Shown: positions 33,487 to 41,472 of the stretch, in pieces | How positions within the stretch are numbered: position 1 is the stretch's first letter | Layout of the letters: each line of letters begins with the position of its first letter | Assembly (NCBI GenBank): GCA_022072415.1 | Contig: JAJVHW010000072.1 | Location: 1-49,514 of the forward strand | Length of the DNA stretch: 49,514 bases | Origin: Planctomycetota bacterium | GTDB taxonomy: Bacteria > Planctomycetota > JAJSAM01 > JAJVHW01 | Direction: 5' to 3' | Translations under genes and position numbers: made by a program | Notes under the pieces: generated by a model | Seen by the model: only the letters and a program-made list of their open reading frames with translations | The model's database searches: none | Told to the model about the DNA's origin: nothing

Positions 33487-34068
33487 ATGCGAGTTCGCCC
33501 TGCGACCCTGGCCGCGCTGACCGTTGCGGCCGCACTGTGCACCCCCGGCTGCCTGCCGTCGGAGGACGACTTCAACTTCTTCCAGACGACCGCGCCCGAC
33601 GAGCTGAGCGACGTGAACGACGGTATGTTCTTCGTCACGCAGCGGATCTCGGAACTCCTGGGGAAGGAGACTCTCACGCCTGCGGAGAAGAAGGAGCTCC
33701 GGAAGCTCCGCAAGGCCCAGAAGAAGACCGAGGCGGTGTTCGCCGCGGCCAGGGCGAAGCAGCGCGCCAAGGCGTTCTCGGGTTTCCTGCTGCTCGTGAT
33801 CGCCTCGCAGTCGCCGGCCGCCGAACTCATCGGGCTTCCCCAGGACGGGATCGACATGATGAAGAAGGGCGCGGCCGCCGCACTCGCGGCCCTCGCGCAG
33901 GAGTCGGATGAGGTGCGGGACGAGTTCGAGAAGGAGCGCGCCAAGGCCCAGGCGCTGCTGGACCGCGCCGCCGCAGCCGACGCATCCGACGACGACAAGC
34001 AGGCGATCAAGGACTACGCCGCCTCCCTCGCCTTCGCCGCCGCGTTCGGCAGCTTCGCCTGCGACTGA
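33487..34068 (+). CDS. Helical probable lipoprotein of unknown function
   Basis: This 193-residue protein starts at ATG 33487 with a strong GAGGAGG site. The signal region ends CTPGC, a weak lipobox. It continues with acidic residues ([10 protein letters not shown]), a Lys-rich helix ([20 protein letters not shown]), then a hydrophobic segment ([13 protein letters not shown]) and more charged helices. It ends with FGSFACD. The highly helical, charged pattern suggests coiled coil. No homologue is recognised. Confidence 0.75.
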   Translation: MRVRPATLAALTVAAALCTPGCLPSEDDFNFFQTTAPDELSDVNDGMFFVTQRISELLGKETLTPAEKKELRKLRKAQKKTEAVFAAARAKQRAKAFSGFLLLVIASQSPAAELIGLPQDGIDMMKKGAAAALAALAQESDEVRDEFEKERAKAQALLDRAAAADASDDDKQAIKDYAASLAFAAAFGSFACD

Positions 34069-34069
34069 A

Positions 34070-34094
34070 CGTCGCGGTCCGGTGCCGCGCGACG
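34070..34094 (+). terminator. Hairpin after lipoprotein gene
   Basis: CGTCGCG (34070-34076) and CGCGACG (34088-34094) form a 7-bp stem 1 nt past the stop. A second stem (GACCGGCG/CGCCGGTC, 34097-34104 with 34131-34138) follows. There is no U-run. Confidence 0.4.
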
Positions 34095-34583
34095 GCGACC
34101 GGCGGGGGCCTGCGGCGTCCGTGGGGACCGCGCCGGTCGACTGCGTCGTGCCTCCCCCGCGACCCGCGTTCGAAGCGTCGAACGGCGTGCATGTGCCCGA
34201 GAGGCCCCACGCGCACCCGCGACTTGCGCGAGTTCGTTCATCCTGGGCGTCGTCCGGAAACCACCGACACGCTTCGTCACGCAGGTGGCGAAGTCCGTCG
34301 CCGGGAGTCCCTGTACGAACGGATCGGAGCCCGCGCGCCAGCAAGCTTCACCGAGATCCAGCGGGCAGTCATGTCGGCAGACACATCGACTGCAACGGCC
34401 TGCCGCGTCGGGCTCGCGCCGAAACGTTCTCCGTCGAGCCGGCGCCGATCGTCCGCCTTGCGGACGGCTCGCGGCGTCGCCGTCAAGCGTGTCGCTAGTC
34501 TCCGGACGACTCCTGATCCGCAGCTTGCCACGGCGTTCCCGCGCCCGGTCGAGGGGTGTCAACGCGCTGCCTGCGCGGCGACT
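34095..34583. other. Gene-poor gap of about 490 bp
   Basis: Several open frames cross this stretch on both strands, but none has a convincing start, domain or codon pattern. Base composition is less GC-rich than in neighbouring genes. Apart from the short stem at 34097-34138, nothing is recognised. It may be decayed sequence or a former mobile insertion. Confidence 0.4.
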
Positions 34584-35351
34584 TCACTCCTCGCCGGCCC
34601 AACGGCGGAGGGCGTCCACTGCGGCGGCGCGGTCCTCCTTCGGCGCGACGGCGATGAAGTCGGTCTTCGGGGCGCCGAGGGCGCGGAGGGTGTCGAACGC
34701 CTGCTGGCGGATGGACGCGGCGGCGTGGTCGAGGAGGGGGACGATCTCGCTCGCGGCGGCGCGTTCGCCGAAGGCGGCGAGGTTCCGGAGGCCCTGCCAC
34801 GCGACGCGCTCGTCGGTGTCGGCGAGCGCCTCGCGGGAACAACGCACGCTTCGGTCGGTGCGGACGCGGCCGAGTTGCGTCAGCGCGGAGAAGCGGCGGA
34901 GCGGGTCCGGGTCGCGCGCGAGGTTCACCCACTGCGCCTCGTCGGCGTCCGAGGGCGCGCCGGATGCGGCGGCGGCGGCGCCGGTGGCCGCCTCGAGTTC
35001 ACGGACCCTCGCTTCGAGGAGCGCGAACCGCTCCCCCGCCGCGGCGAGGTCCCGGCGGATCGCGTCGCGCAGGGCGGCGACGTCGGCGGTGACGATGTCC
35101 AGCGCGCGCTTCACGTCCGGCGTCTGCGCGGCCGACGCGGCGGCGGCGGCCGACGTCTCCAGGGCGAGCAGGCGCCGCGCGATCTGGCCGCGCGCTTCGA
35201 GATCCGACTCCGCCACGCGGAGTTCGCGCAGGTCGAGCGCGTCGAGGTCCGCGCGCGAAGCGGCGCCCCGTCCGCCGAAGAGGACGGCGCCGAGGAGTCC
35301 GGACAGCAGCCCGAGGCCCGCGCCGAGAGCCACCACGCCGCCCGGCTTCAC
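34584..35351 (-). CDS. Membrane-anchored coiled-coil and HEAT-like repeat protein
   Basis: This 255-residue protein has an N-terminal membrane helix (about 6-26, glycine-rich) and a coiled-coil region (about 28-125, with ASRADLDALDLRELRVAE and RDLAAAGERFALLEARVREL). HEAT-like repeats follow (about 135-255), with PLRRFSALTQLGRV, ERVAWQGLRNLAAFGER and ASIRQQAFDTLRALG. GTG 35351 overlaps the stop of the upstream lipoprotein gene (GTGA). Such proteins often scaffold other proteins at the membrane. A specific role is unknown. Confidence 0.75.
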   Translation of the reverse strand: MKPGGVVALGAGLGLLSGLLGAVLFGGRGAASRADLDALDLRELRVAESDLEARGQIARRLLALETSAAAAASAAQTPDVKRALDIVTADVAALRDAIRRDLAAAGERFALLEARVRELEAATGAAAAASGAPSDADEAQWVNLARDPDPLRRFSALTQLGRVRTDRSVRCSREALADTDERVAWQGLRNLAAFGERAAASEIVPLLDHAAASIRQQAFDTLRALGAPKTDFIAVAPKEDRAAAVDALRRWAGEE

Positions 35352-35989
35352 GGCGACGCCCTCTCGCGGTCGCGGAACGCGAACCCGCCGCCGTCGTCGG
35401 AGATCTCGGCCACGATGCCGACCTTCGAACCCTGATAGCGCTTCGCCGGCTGGCGGCAGAAGTACGTCGCGCGGCCCTGCGCGAAGCCGTCGAGGAACGC
35501 GGGGCGCGCCGGGTCGGCCGCCGCGTGGACCCGCAGCGTGAGCCGCTTCCTCGCGTAGGCCGAGAACCCTGCCCCGAATCGGACCGAGGGCGCCGCGTCG
35601 AGATCCGCGATCTCCCCGCCGGCGGCCTCCATCACGATCACGGTCGCGCCGGACCGCGGGTCGGTCGTCTGCGTCGTCCGCACGCCGGACGTCCCGCCCG
35701 TCGGAACCGCGAGTTCCGCGAGGAACGGCCTCCGCGTGCAGTCCACCTCGACTTCGTCCCCGATGAGGACCGCCTCCCGCGCGAGCCACGCGGCGAGCGC
35801 GTCGCGTGCGGACTCCGGCACCGGCCCCTGCCCGGCCGAGGGACTCCGCGGCGCCTCCTGGGGGATTCCGCCGAGCCGCGGAGGGGCCGACGTTCCGGCA
35901 CACGATGCGACGCCGAGGACCGCGAGAGCCGCCGTTGCGGCGGCGACGAGCCCCGGGGCAGCCCTGGCAGGCGAACCTCGTCCGCGCAT
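35348..35989 (-). CDS. Lipoprotein of unknown function in HEAT/vWA cluster
   Basis: This 213-residue protein has a lipoprotein signal ending VLGVASC. A short proline/serine-rich linker is followed by a domain with helix RDALAAWLAREAVLIGDEVE and beta segments (ATVIVMEAAGGEIADL, KRLTLRVHAAADP). ATG 35989 overlaps the stop of the vWA/HEAT gene (ATGA), and its own stop overlaps the HEAT-coil gene. The three genes therefore form one coupled unit. No known family is recognised. Confidence 0.7.
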   Translation of the reverse strand: MRGRGSPARAAPGLVAAATAALAVLGVASCAGTSAPPRLGGIPQEAPRSPSAGQGPVPESARDALAAWLAREAVLIGDEVEVDCTRRPFLAELAVPTGGTSGVRTTQTTDPRSGATVIVMEAAGGEIADLDAAPSVRFGAGFSAYARKRLTLRVHAAADPARPAFLDGFAQGRATYFCRQPAKRYQGSKVGIVAEISDDGGGFAFRDRERASP

Positions 35990-37365
35990 CAGGGCACCCC
36001 CACCAGCGCGCCGAGCGGAGGTCCGCCGGCGAGCATCCCGAGCTCCGACATCTCCGCCTGCCCCGCCGCGGCCACGAGGAACCGGATCTGACGCACCCGG
36101 TTCCAGCGCACGGCGCGCGGGGCGATCTCCGTGCGGTCCCGCATGCCCGTCGCCGGCAGCGTTCCGTCGCTCAGGAACACCACCGTGTCCGGTCCCGCGT
36201 CGTCGCCCGCGCCGTTCTCGAACGGCGCCTTCGCCCTGGGGTCGAAGATGCGGAGGAGCGCCTCGTGGATGTCGCCCGGACCTCCGGGAGAGAGGCTCCG
36301 GATGCGCGCCTCCGCCTTCTTCCTCGACGCATCGTCGGCCGGCGTCAGCTCGCCGAATGCGAACGTCGGGGACGCGCCGTAGGTCATCACGTCGAACCGC
36401 ACCCCGTCTTCGAGCGTGCGGAGCATGGCCCGGAGATGCGTGCGCGCGGCGTCCATCTTCGTCTTCGCGTTGCGGAGCGCGTCGGCGAGATCGTCGCCGG
36501 CCTTCGCGACCGCGACCACGACGTCGGAGTCCGGCGCCGGAGCGGAGACGGGGTCCTTCATCGTGTCGGCGACGGAGAGGACGAAGAGGATCCGGCGCGA
36601 CCGCGTCGAGAAGAGCGGCGACCGGAACGCCGGCGGCGGCGGCGTCCACTCGGGACCGGACGATGCCGTCCCTCCGGCCTCGCGCTCCCAAGCGCGGGGA
36701 TCGGCGCCGAACCGCTTGCCGGTGATGGAGGAGAGCGCCATCGCGGCGTCGTCCACGAGGCGCCCGCTCTCCCGCCGCATGGCGGCCGCGAGCGGCGCCA
36801 CGGCTCGCCTGTCGCCGCACATCGCGAGTCCGCGCATCGCGGCGGACCGCACGGGCGCATGCGGGTCGGTGAGCGCCACCATCAGGTCCTCCACGCGTCC
36901 GGCGTCGCTTCGTTCGGCGAGCGCGTTGATCGCCGCGGTGCGGGCCTGCGGGAGCGTCGAGCGCGCCATCTCGAGGAGGGGCAGGAGGGAACCCGGGACG
37001 TCGGTGCGTCCGAGCGCCTCGGCGAGGAGCGCGCGCTGGAGGTGCGTCCTCGACGAAGCCGCCGCCGCGCCGAACGCGTCGGGGGCCTGCATCCGGGCGA
37101 GCGCGATCACGCCGACGTCGAGTACGACCTGCGGCTCGTCCTCCCGGAAGACGAGTTCCGCGACGGCGCGGGCCGCGTCGTCGCCGTCGGCCCCCTCGAG
37201 CACGCGCTGGAGCTCCATGGCGCGGTCCTTCGGGTCCTTCTTCGTCATCGCCCGCTGGACGGCCGTGCGCACGTCGGCGGCCTCGGCCGTCGGGCCGGTC
37301 GGGCCGGTCGGGGCGACGGCGGCCGCCATGACCGCAAGAAGCAGCAGGAAACGCGCGATCCGCAC
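35989..37365 (-). CDS. Secreted HEAT-repeat protein with degenerate vWA-like domain
   Basis: This 458-residue protein has a signal peptide (about 1-29). HEAT repeats come first (about 35-205), with PQARTAAINALAERSDA, APVRSAAMRGLAMCGDRRA and an ITGKRFGADPRAWERE motif. A vWA-like domain follows (about 235-458). Its expected metal-site DxSxS reads LSVADTM, so the metal-binding residues look lost, though the later TVVFLSDGTLPATG strand is kept. GTG 37365 has TACGCT 6 nt upstream, which fits a leaderless start. It leads the three-gene cluster. The loss of the metal site suggests protein binding rather than metal-dependent adhesion. Confidence 0.7.
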   Translation of the reverse strand: MRIARFLLLLAVMAAAVAPTGPTGPTAEAADVRTAVQRAMTKKDPKDRAMELQRVLEGADGDDAARAVAELVFREDEPQVVLDVGVIALARMQAPDAFGAAAASSRTHLQRALLAEALGRTDVPGSLLPLLEMARSTLPQARTAAINALAERSDAGRVEDLMVALTDPHAPVRSAAMRGLAMCGDRRAVAPLAAAMRRESGRLVDDAAMALSSITGKRFGADPRAWEREAGGTASSGPEWTPPPPAFRSPLFSTRSRRILFVLSVADTMKDPVSAPAPDSDVVVAVAKAGDDLADALRNAKTKMDAARTHLRAMLRTLEDGVRFDVMTYGASPTFAFGELTPADDASRKKAEARIRSLSPGGPGDIHEALLRIFDPRAKAPFENGAGDDAGPDTVVFLSDGTLPATGMRDRTEIAPRAVRWNRVRQIRFLVAAAGQAEMSELGMLAGGPPLGALVGVP

Positions 37366-37371
37366 CCAGGA

Positions 37372-37377
37372 AGCGTA
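37372..37377 (-). promoter_or_regulatory. Leaderless -10 hexamer (TACGCT) for vWA/HEAT gene
   Basis: TACGCT on the minus strand ends 6 nt before GTG 37365. A GGGGGAG lies further upstream, too far for the usual ribosome-binding distance. Confidence 0.4.
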
Positions 37378-37409
37378 GCTCCCCCGGTTGCGGATCCGGC
37401 AGACGGGGT

Positions 37410-37415
37410 TAGGGT
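37410..37415 (+). promoter_or_regulatory. Leaderless -10 hexamer (TAGGGT) for HEAT-repeat gene
   Basis: TAGGGT on the plus strand ends 7 nt before ATG 37423. It faces the hexamer of the divergent vWA/HEAT gene 33 bp away, so the two genes share a very compact promoter region. Confidence 0.45.
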
Positions 37416-37422
37416 GCACGAC

Positions 37423-39162
37423 ATGAGGAACGCCCGACGGATGCGAAGGTTGCACGCCCTCGTCGCGGCGTGCGCCCTCGTGGCCGCAGCCGCGCTCCCG
37501 TCCGCTGCGTTCGCCCACGGCGGCGACTACAAGGGGCCCGTCCAGAAGATGCCCGGAACCGGCGGCGGCGGCGGCGGCGGCGGAGGCGGCGACACGACGG
37601 GCGGCGGGGGCTCGACCGACGCGCCCGGGAACGTCACCGCGTGGGAGACGTGGTGGGCGAACAACAAGGACGAGCATCTCCGCATCGGCCAGCGGATGCG
37701 CGACCGCCAGACGACGCCGTCCGCCACGGGCCGCGACGCCCGGTCGAAGGAACTGCTCCTCGCGGAGCGGTCCGAGAAGGACGCGATCGTCCGTGGGGAG
37801 ATCGTGCCTGTCCTTCTCGAAGCGCTCGCCGACGAGAGCTCCGAGATCCGCACCGCGGCCGCCGTCGCGCTCGGGAAGTCCGGCGATCCGCGCGCCGCGA
37901 AGCCGCTCGAGGAGCGCGCGCTCGGCGACGACGCGAAGGACGTGCGCGAGTCGGCGATGCTCGGCCTCGGGCTCCTCGGCCGCGAGGCGGCGATCCCGTT
38001 CCTAGACGACCAGCTCCGCGACCGGAAGAACCCCTCGCGGCTCCGGGGGTTCGCCGCGTTCGCTCTCGGCCTCGTCGGCGGGCAGGACGCGGCCGCCGCG
38101 CTCGCGCGCTGCGTGGAATCGCCCGACGGCGCCGAACTCTCGCGCGCCACGCCGGACCTTCGCGCGTCGATCTACTTCGGCCTCGGCCTCTCGGGGCACG
38201 CCGACGCGCTGCCCGCGCTCCGCTCGGCGGCGGCGAAGGAGGACGACGAGAACGTCCGCTCGTTCGCGGTGCTCGGCCTCGGGAAGCTCCGCGACCGGGA
38301 GAGCCTGGACGCCGTCCTCCGGCTCTTTCTCCACAAGCACGGCGGGCTGCGCCGCGCGGCCGTCATCGCCGCCGGCCGGATCGCGGAGCGGAAGGACGGC
38401 GCCGCGCTCGCCGCGCTGCTCGACCGTCTGCGGAACGACGGCGATCCGCTGGTCCGGCACTTCGCCGCGGTGGCCCTCGGCGGGCTCGCCGACGCATCGG
38501 TCCTCCCGGCCATGAGGAAGCTCCTCGCCGACGCAGACGCCATGGACCGGCCCTTCCTCGCCCTGTCGCTCGGCATCGCGAAGGACGCGCCGAGCTTCCC
38601 CGCCATCCGCCGCCTCCTCGACGGAGAGAAGTCGGCGAGCCACCGCGGCGCGTACTCGATCGCGCTCGGGCTCGGCGGAGACTCCGCGGCGCGGGAGTCG
38701 CTGGAGCGCGAGGTGATGTCGAAGGGCTCGCCGTGGCCTCCGGCCTACGCCGCGCTCGCGATCGGCATGATCCCCTGCGACGCGTCCGCTTCGATCCTGC
38801 GCATGCGCCTCGAGGACGAGAACGACCCCCGCGTCCGCGCGAACCTCGCGCTGGCGCTGGCGATGATGGACGACCAGGCGGGCGAGGCGTACCTGCGCCG
38901 CACGCTGGCGTCCGACGGCACGATCTACGAGCGGGCCGGCGCGGCCGTGTCGCTCGGTCACATCCGGAAGGCCCGGAACGTCCCGGCGCTCATGGACGCG
39001 TTCCGGAAGAAGAAGGACCACGAGTTCGTGCGCGCGCTGGCGGTCGTGGCGCTCGGCGTGATCGCCGACCCCGAGGACGTGCCGCGGCTCGCGGCGTTCA
39101 AGGTGGACGGGGACTACTCGGTCTCCCACGACGCGCTCAACGAGGCGATGTCCATCTACTGA
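37423..39162 (+). CDS. Secreted HEAT-repeat protein with polyglycine linker
   Basis: This 579-residue protein has a signal peptide (about 1-31, ending AAFAHG), a linker with a ten-glycine run (47-56), then at least ten HEAT-like repeats over about 110-560. Examples are SSEIRTAAAVALGKSGDPRA, KDVRESAMLGLGLLGR, LRRAAVIAAGRIAER and DPRVRANLALALAMMDD. HEAT arrays form curved binding surfaces, so this is probably a periplasmic or surface scaffold. ATG 37423 follows TAGGGT by 7 nt. It is transcribed away from the HEAT/vWA cluster. Confidence 0.8.
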   Translation: MRNARRMRRLHALVAACALVAAAALPSAAFAHGGDYKGPVQKMPGTGGGGGGGGGGDTTGGGGSTDAPGNVTAWETWWANNKDEHLRIGQRMRDRQTTPSATGRDARSKELLLAERSEKDAIVRGEIVPVLLEALADESSEIRTAAAVALGKSGDPRAAKPLEERALGDDAKDVRESAMLGLGLLGREAAIPFLDDQLRDRKNPSRLRGFAAFALGLVGGQDAAAALARCVESPDGAELSRATPDLRASIYFGLGLSGHADALPALRSAAAKEDDENVRSFAVLGLGKLRDRESLDAVLRLFLHKHGGLRRAAVIAAGRIAERKDGAALAALLDRLRNDGDPLVRHFAAVALGGLADASVLPAMRKLLADADAMDRPFLALSLGIAKDAPSFPAIRRLLDGEKSASHRGAYSIALGLGGDSAARESLEREVMSKGSPWPPAYAALAIGMIPCDASASILRMRLEDENDPRVRANLALALAMMDDQAGEAYLRRTLASDGTIYERAGAAVSLGHIRKARNVPALMDAFRKKKDHEFVRALAVVALGVIADPEDVPRLAAFKVDGDYSVSHDALNEAMSIY

Positions 39163-39222
39163 GGCGTCGCCCGGCCGGATGACGGCCCCGTCATCCCGCG
39201 TCGAAATGTCGGCCCGCCGCAC

Positions 39223-39228
39223 TATCCT
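39223..39228 (+). promoter_or_regulatory. Leaderless -10 hexamer (TATCCT) for WP-motif lipoprotein
   Basis: TATCCT on the plus strand ends 7 nt before ATG 39236, which has no Shine-Dalgarno. This supports that start over the further upstream ATG codons at 39179 and 39206. Confidence 0.5.
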
Positions 39229-39235
39229 GACGCGG

Positions 39236-40648
39236 ATGTACCGAGTGGACGGCCGGGTCTCGACCGCGCATCCCGCGACAGCGGCCGCGCGCGCCCGGGT
39301 CCTCCTCGCCGGCACGCTCGCAACCGTCCTCGGCGCCGCCTCCTGCGCGTCGTTCCCCGAGTTCGGGCCCCTCCGCGAGTCCGAGTCCGGCCTTCCCGGA
39401 GGCGCGTCGGAGGAGCGGGCGTTCTTCGGCTTCTGGACGAGGCGCACGTGGCCGGACGGCAGCGTCGAGACGATCCTCCGCCCGTTCGCCGCGTCGGTCC
39501 GCACGCCCGACGACGCCACCCGCACCGCCGTCGTCCCGCCCTTCGTCACGCGGACCGTGACCCCGGACCGTCGGCAGTTCACGGCCTGGCCGCTCGTCTT
39601 CGACACCACCGTCGGCACCCCCGCCGAACAGGCGGCGCGGGAGAGCGACGACGACACGCTGCTCGCGCCGTTCCTCGCCTTCGGCCACGAGCCGGGGCAG
39701 AAGGACTACTTCGCCCTCTTCCCGCTCTTCGGGACGCTCCGGCAGAAGCTCCTCGCCGACCGGATCACGTTCGCCGCGTTCCCGGTCTGGGCGGAGACCA
39801 AGTCCGAGGGCTGGGAGTCCACGCACGTGCTCTGGCCGCTCATCGCGTGGGGCGAGGGAACGAACGCCGACGGCCCCCGCACGCACCGCCGGTTCCTGCC
39901 GTTCTGGTCGCAGAGCGATTCCGCGAACCGGAGCCGCCGCACCGCCGCCTGGCCGCTCGTCCACTGGGGCACGGAGACCGCCGCCGCCGGAACGCCGGCC
40001 GAGCGGACCACCGACGGGTGGTTCGTCTTCCCCCTCGGCGGGCGCCGGGAGAGCCGCGACGGGTCGTTCGCGGAGACGAGCGTGCTGTGGCCGCTGTTCG
40101 AGTGGAGCGACGACGCGCGGAACGGCGACTCCTACCGCGCGGTGCTCTGGCCGTTCCATCGCACGTTCGAGCGGCCCGGGGTCAGCTCGTCGGAATGGTG
40201 GTGGCCCGTCCACGGTTCCTTCCGGTCTGCGGACGAGGAATCGGACTTCTGGGCGTGGCCGGTCGGGTGGACCGGCACGCGGCGGGAGGCCGGGCGCGAG
40301 TTCCGGCGGAGGTTCGTGGTGCCGATCTGGATGGAACGGAGCTCCGGAACCGTCGGGTCCGCGCCGGACCACGAGGAGACGCGGGCCTGGCCGTTCTTCT
40401 CGTCGGAGACCGCGCCCGGCGGACTCCGGACCGTGCGGTTCCCCGAGATCGTCCCCTTCTTCGGCTGGCGTTCGGGGGAGTCCACGTACGCCGACCTCGC
40501 CGCGCTCGTCCGGTGGAGCGACGACCGCGACGGCCGCGCGGCGCTGGACCTTCCGCTCTCGATCGTCCGCTGGCGCCGCGACGCGGCCGGCGCGTCGAAG
40601 CTGACGCTCCTCTGGTTCCTCACGGTCCCCACGGGAGGCGGAGAGTGA
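39236..40648 (+). CDS. Lipoprotein with repeated Trp-Pro motifs, first gene of mla block
   Basis: This 470-residue protein has a lipoprotein signal (about 18-37) ending VLGAASC. The rest is rich in Trp, Phe and Pro, with a recurring pattern: AWPLVF, LWPLIAWG, AWPLVHWG, LWPLFEWS, LWPFHRT, WWPVHGS, AWPVGW, AWPFFSS. The spacing suggests a beta-propeller or repeated beta-sheet fold in which each unit presents a WP turn. The start is ATG 39236. The stop overlaps the mlaE start (GTGA), so it is coupled to a lipid transporter and may be its outer-membrane or periplasmic partner. The family is not recognised. Confidence 0.75.
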   Translation: MYRVDGRVSTAHPATAAARARVLLAGTLATVLGAASCASFPEFGPLRESESGLPGGASEERAFFGFWTRRTWPDGSVETILRPFAASVRTPDDATRTAVVPPFVTRTVTPDRRQFTAWPLVFDTTVGTPAEQAARESDDDTLLAPFLAFGHEPGQKDYFALFPLFGTLRQKLLADRITFAAFPVWAETKSEGWESTHVLWPLIAWGEGTNADGPRTHRRFLPFWSQSDSANRSRRTAAWPLVHWGTETAAAGTPAERTTDGWFVFPLGGRRESRDGSFAETSVLWPLFEWSDDARNGDSYRAVLWPFHRTFERPGVSSSEWWWPVHGSFRSADEESDFWAWPVGWTGTRREAGREFRRRFVVPIWMERSSGTVGSAPDHEETRAWPFFSSETAPGGLRTVRFPEIVPFFGWRSGESTYADLAALVRWSDDRDGRAALDLPLSIVRWRRDAAGASKLTLLWFLTVPTGGGE

Positions 40649-41472
40649 GCTCCGTGCCGAAGAGCGGACGGGGGCTCCACGAGCGGAGCCCGCTCACGGT
40701 CCTCGCCGACGGCGCGGAGCAGACGGGGCACATGGCCCTGCTCGTGCTCTCGTCGTTCCGGCACCTGGTCGCGCCGCGTCGCCCCGGCCGCGGACTCCGC
40801 CGGGTCCTCGACCAGCTCTACCTGCACGCGGTGAAGAGCCTGCTCGTGGTCGCCGTCGTCGGCGCGTTCACGGGGATGGTGCTCGCGCTCCAGACGGGCG
40901 CCGAGCTCCGCGAGTTCGGGGCCGAGAGCCAGCTCCCCGCCATCGTCACCGCGGCCATGTGCCGCGAGATGGGCCCCTTCATCACGGCGATCATCCTCTC
41001 CGCGACGGCCGGCGCGGCCATCGCCGCCGAACTCGGCACGATGAAGGTGTCGGAGGAGGTGGACGCGCTCGAGGTGATGAACGTGGACGTCACGGGCTTC
41101 CTCGTCGCGCCGCGGGTCCTCTCCATGTCGCTCGCGTGCGTCGTGCTCACGGTGCTCGTGGACTTCGTGGGCATCCTCGGAGGCGCGATGGTGGCGCAGT
41201 CGCAGGACGGCACGAGCTACGCCGACTTCTTCCGCGGCGCGCGGGAGACGCTCACCCACGCCGAGCTGCTCGGAGTGTCGAAGGCGCTCTACTCGGGGCT
41301 CGTCAAGGCCTGGTTCTTCGGGCTCCTCACGGGCGGACTCGCGTGCTCGGCCGGACTCCGCGCGAAGGGCGGCGCGCTCGGCGTCGGCCGCGCGGTCCGC
41401 ACGTCGGTCACGGCGTCGGTCGTCGTGACGCTGATCGTGGGCTACCTCCTCACCTGGATGTTCTGGGCATGA
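40645..41472 (+). CDS. mlaE: MlaE-family lipid ABC transporter permease
   Basis: This 275-residue inner-membrane permease belongs to the MlaE/YrbE family, which moves phospholipids between inner and outer membranes. Family motifs are GAFTGMVLALQTGAELREFG, VTAAMCREMGPFITAI, AAIAAELGTMKVSEEVDALE and APRVLSMSLAC. Several membrane helices follow, ending VVTLIVGYLLTWMFWA. GTG 40645 overlaps the lipoprotein stop, with GGAGG upstream. It is followed by mlaF with an ATGA overlap. Confidence 0.95.
   Translation: MSSVPKSGRGLHERSPLTVLADGAEQTGHMALLVLSSFRHLVAPRRPGRGLRRVLDQLYLHAVKSLLVVAVVGAFTGMVLALQTGAELREFGAESQLPAIVTAAMCREMGPFITAIILSATAGAAIAAELGTMKVSEEVDALEVMNVDVTGFLVAPRVLSMSLACVVLTVLVDFVGILGGAMVAQSQDGTSYADFFRGARETLTHAELLGVSKALYSGLVKAWFFGLLTGGLACSAGLRAKGGALGVGRAVRTSVTASVVVTLIVGYLLTWMFWA

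Noticed and set aside
34249-34510. Short inverted repeat (about GTCGTCCGGA) that might bound an insertion in the gap
   Set aside because: Only about 10 exact bases match, which is expected by chance over this distance.
34014-34562. 182-codon minus-strand frame across the gene-poor gap
   Set aside because: It runs into the 3' end of the lipoprotein gene on the other strand, has no recognisable domain and no ribosome-binding site.
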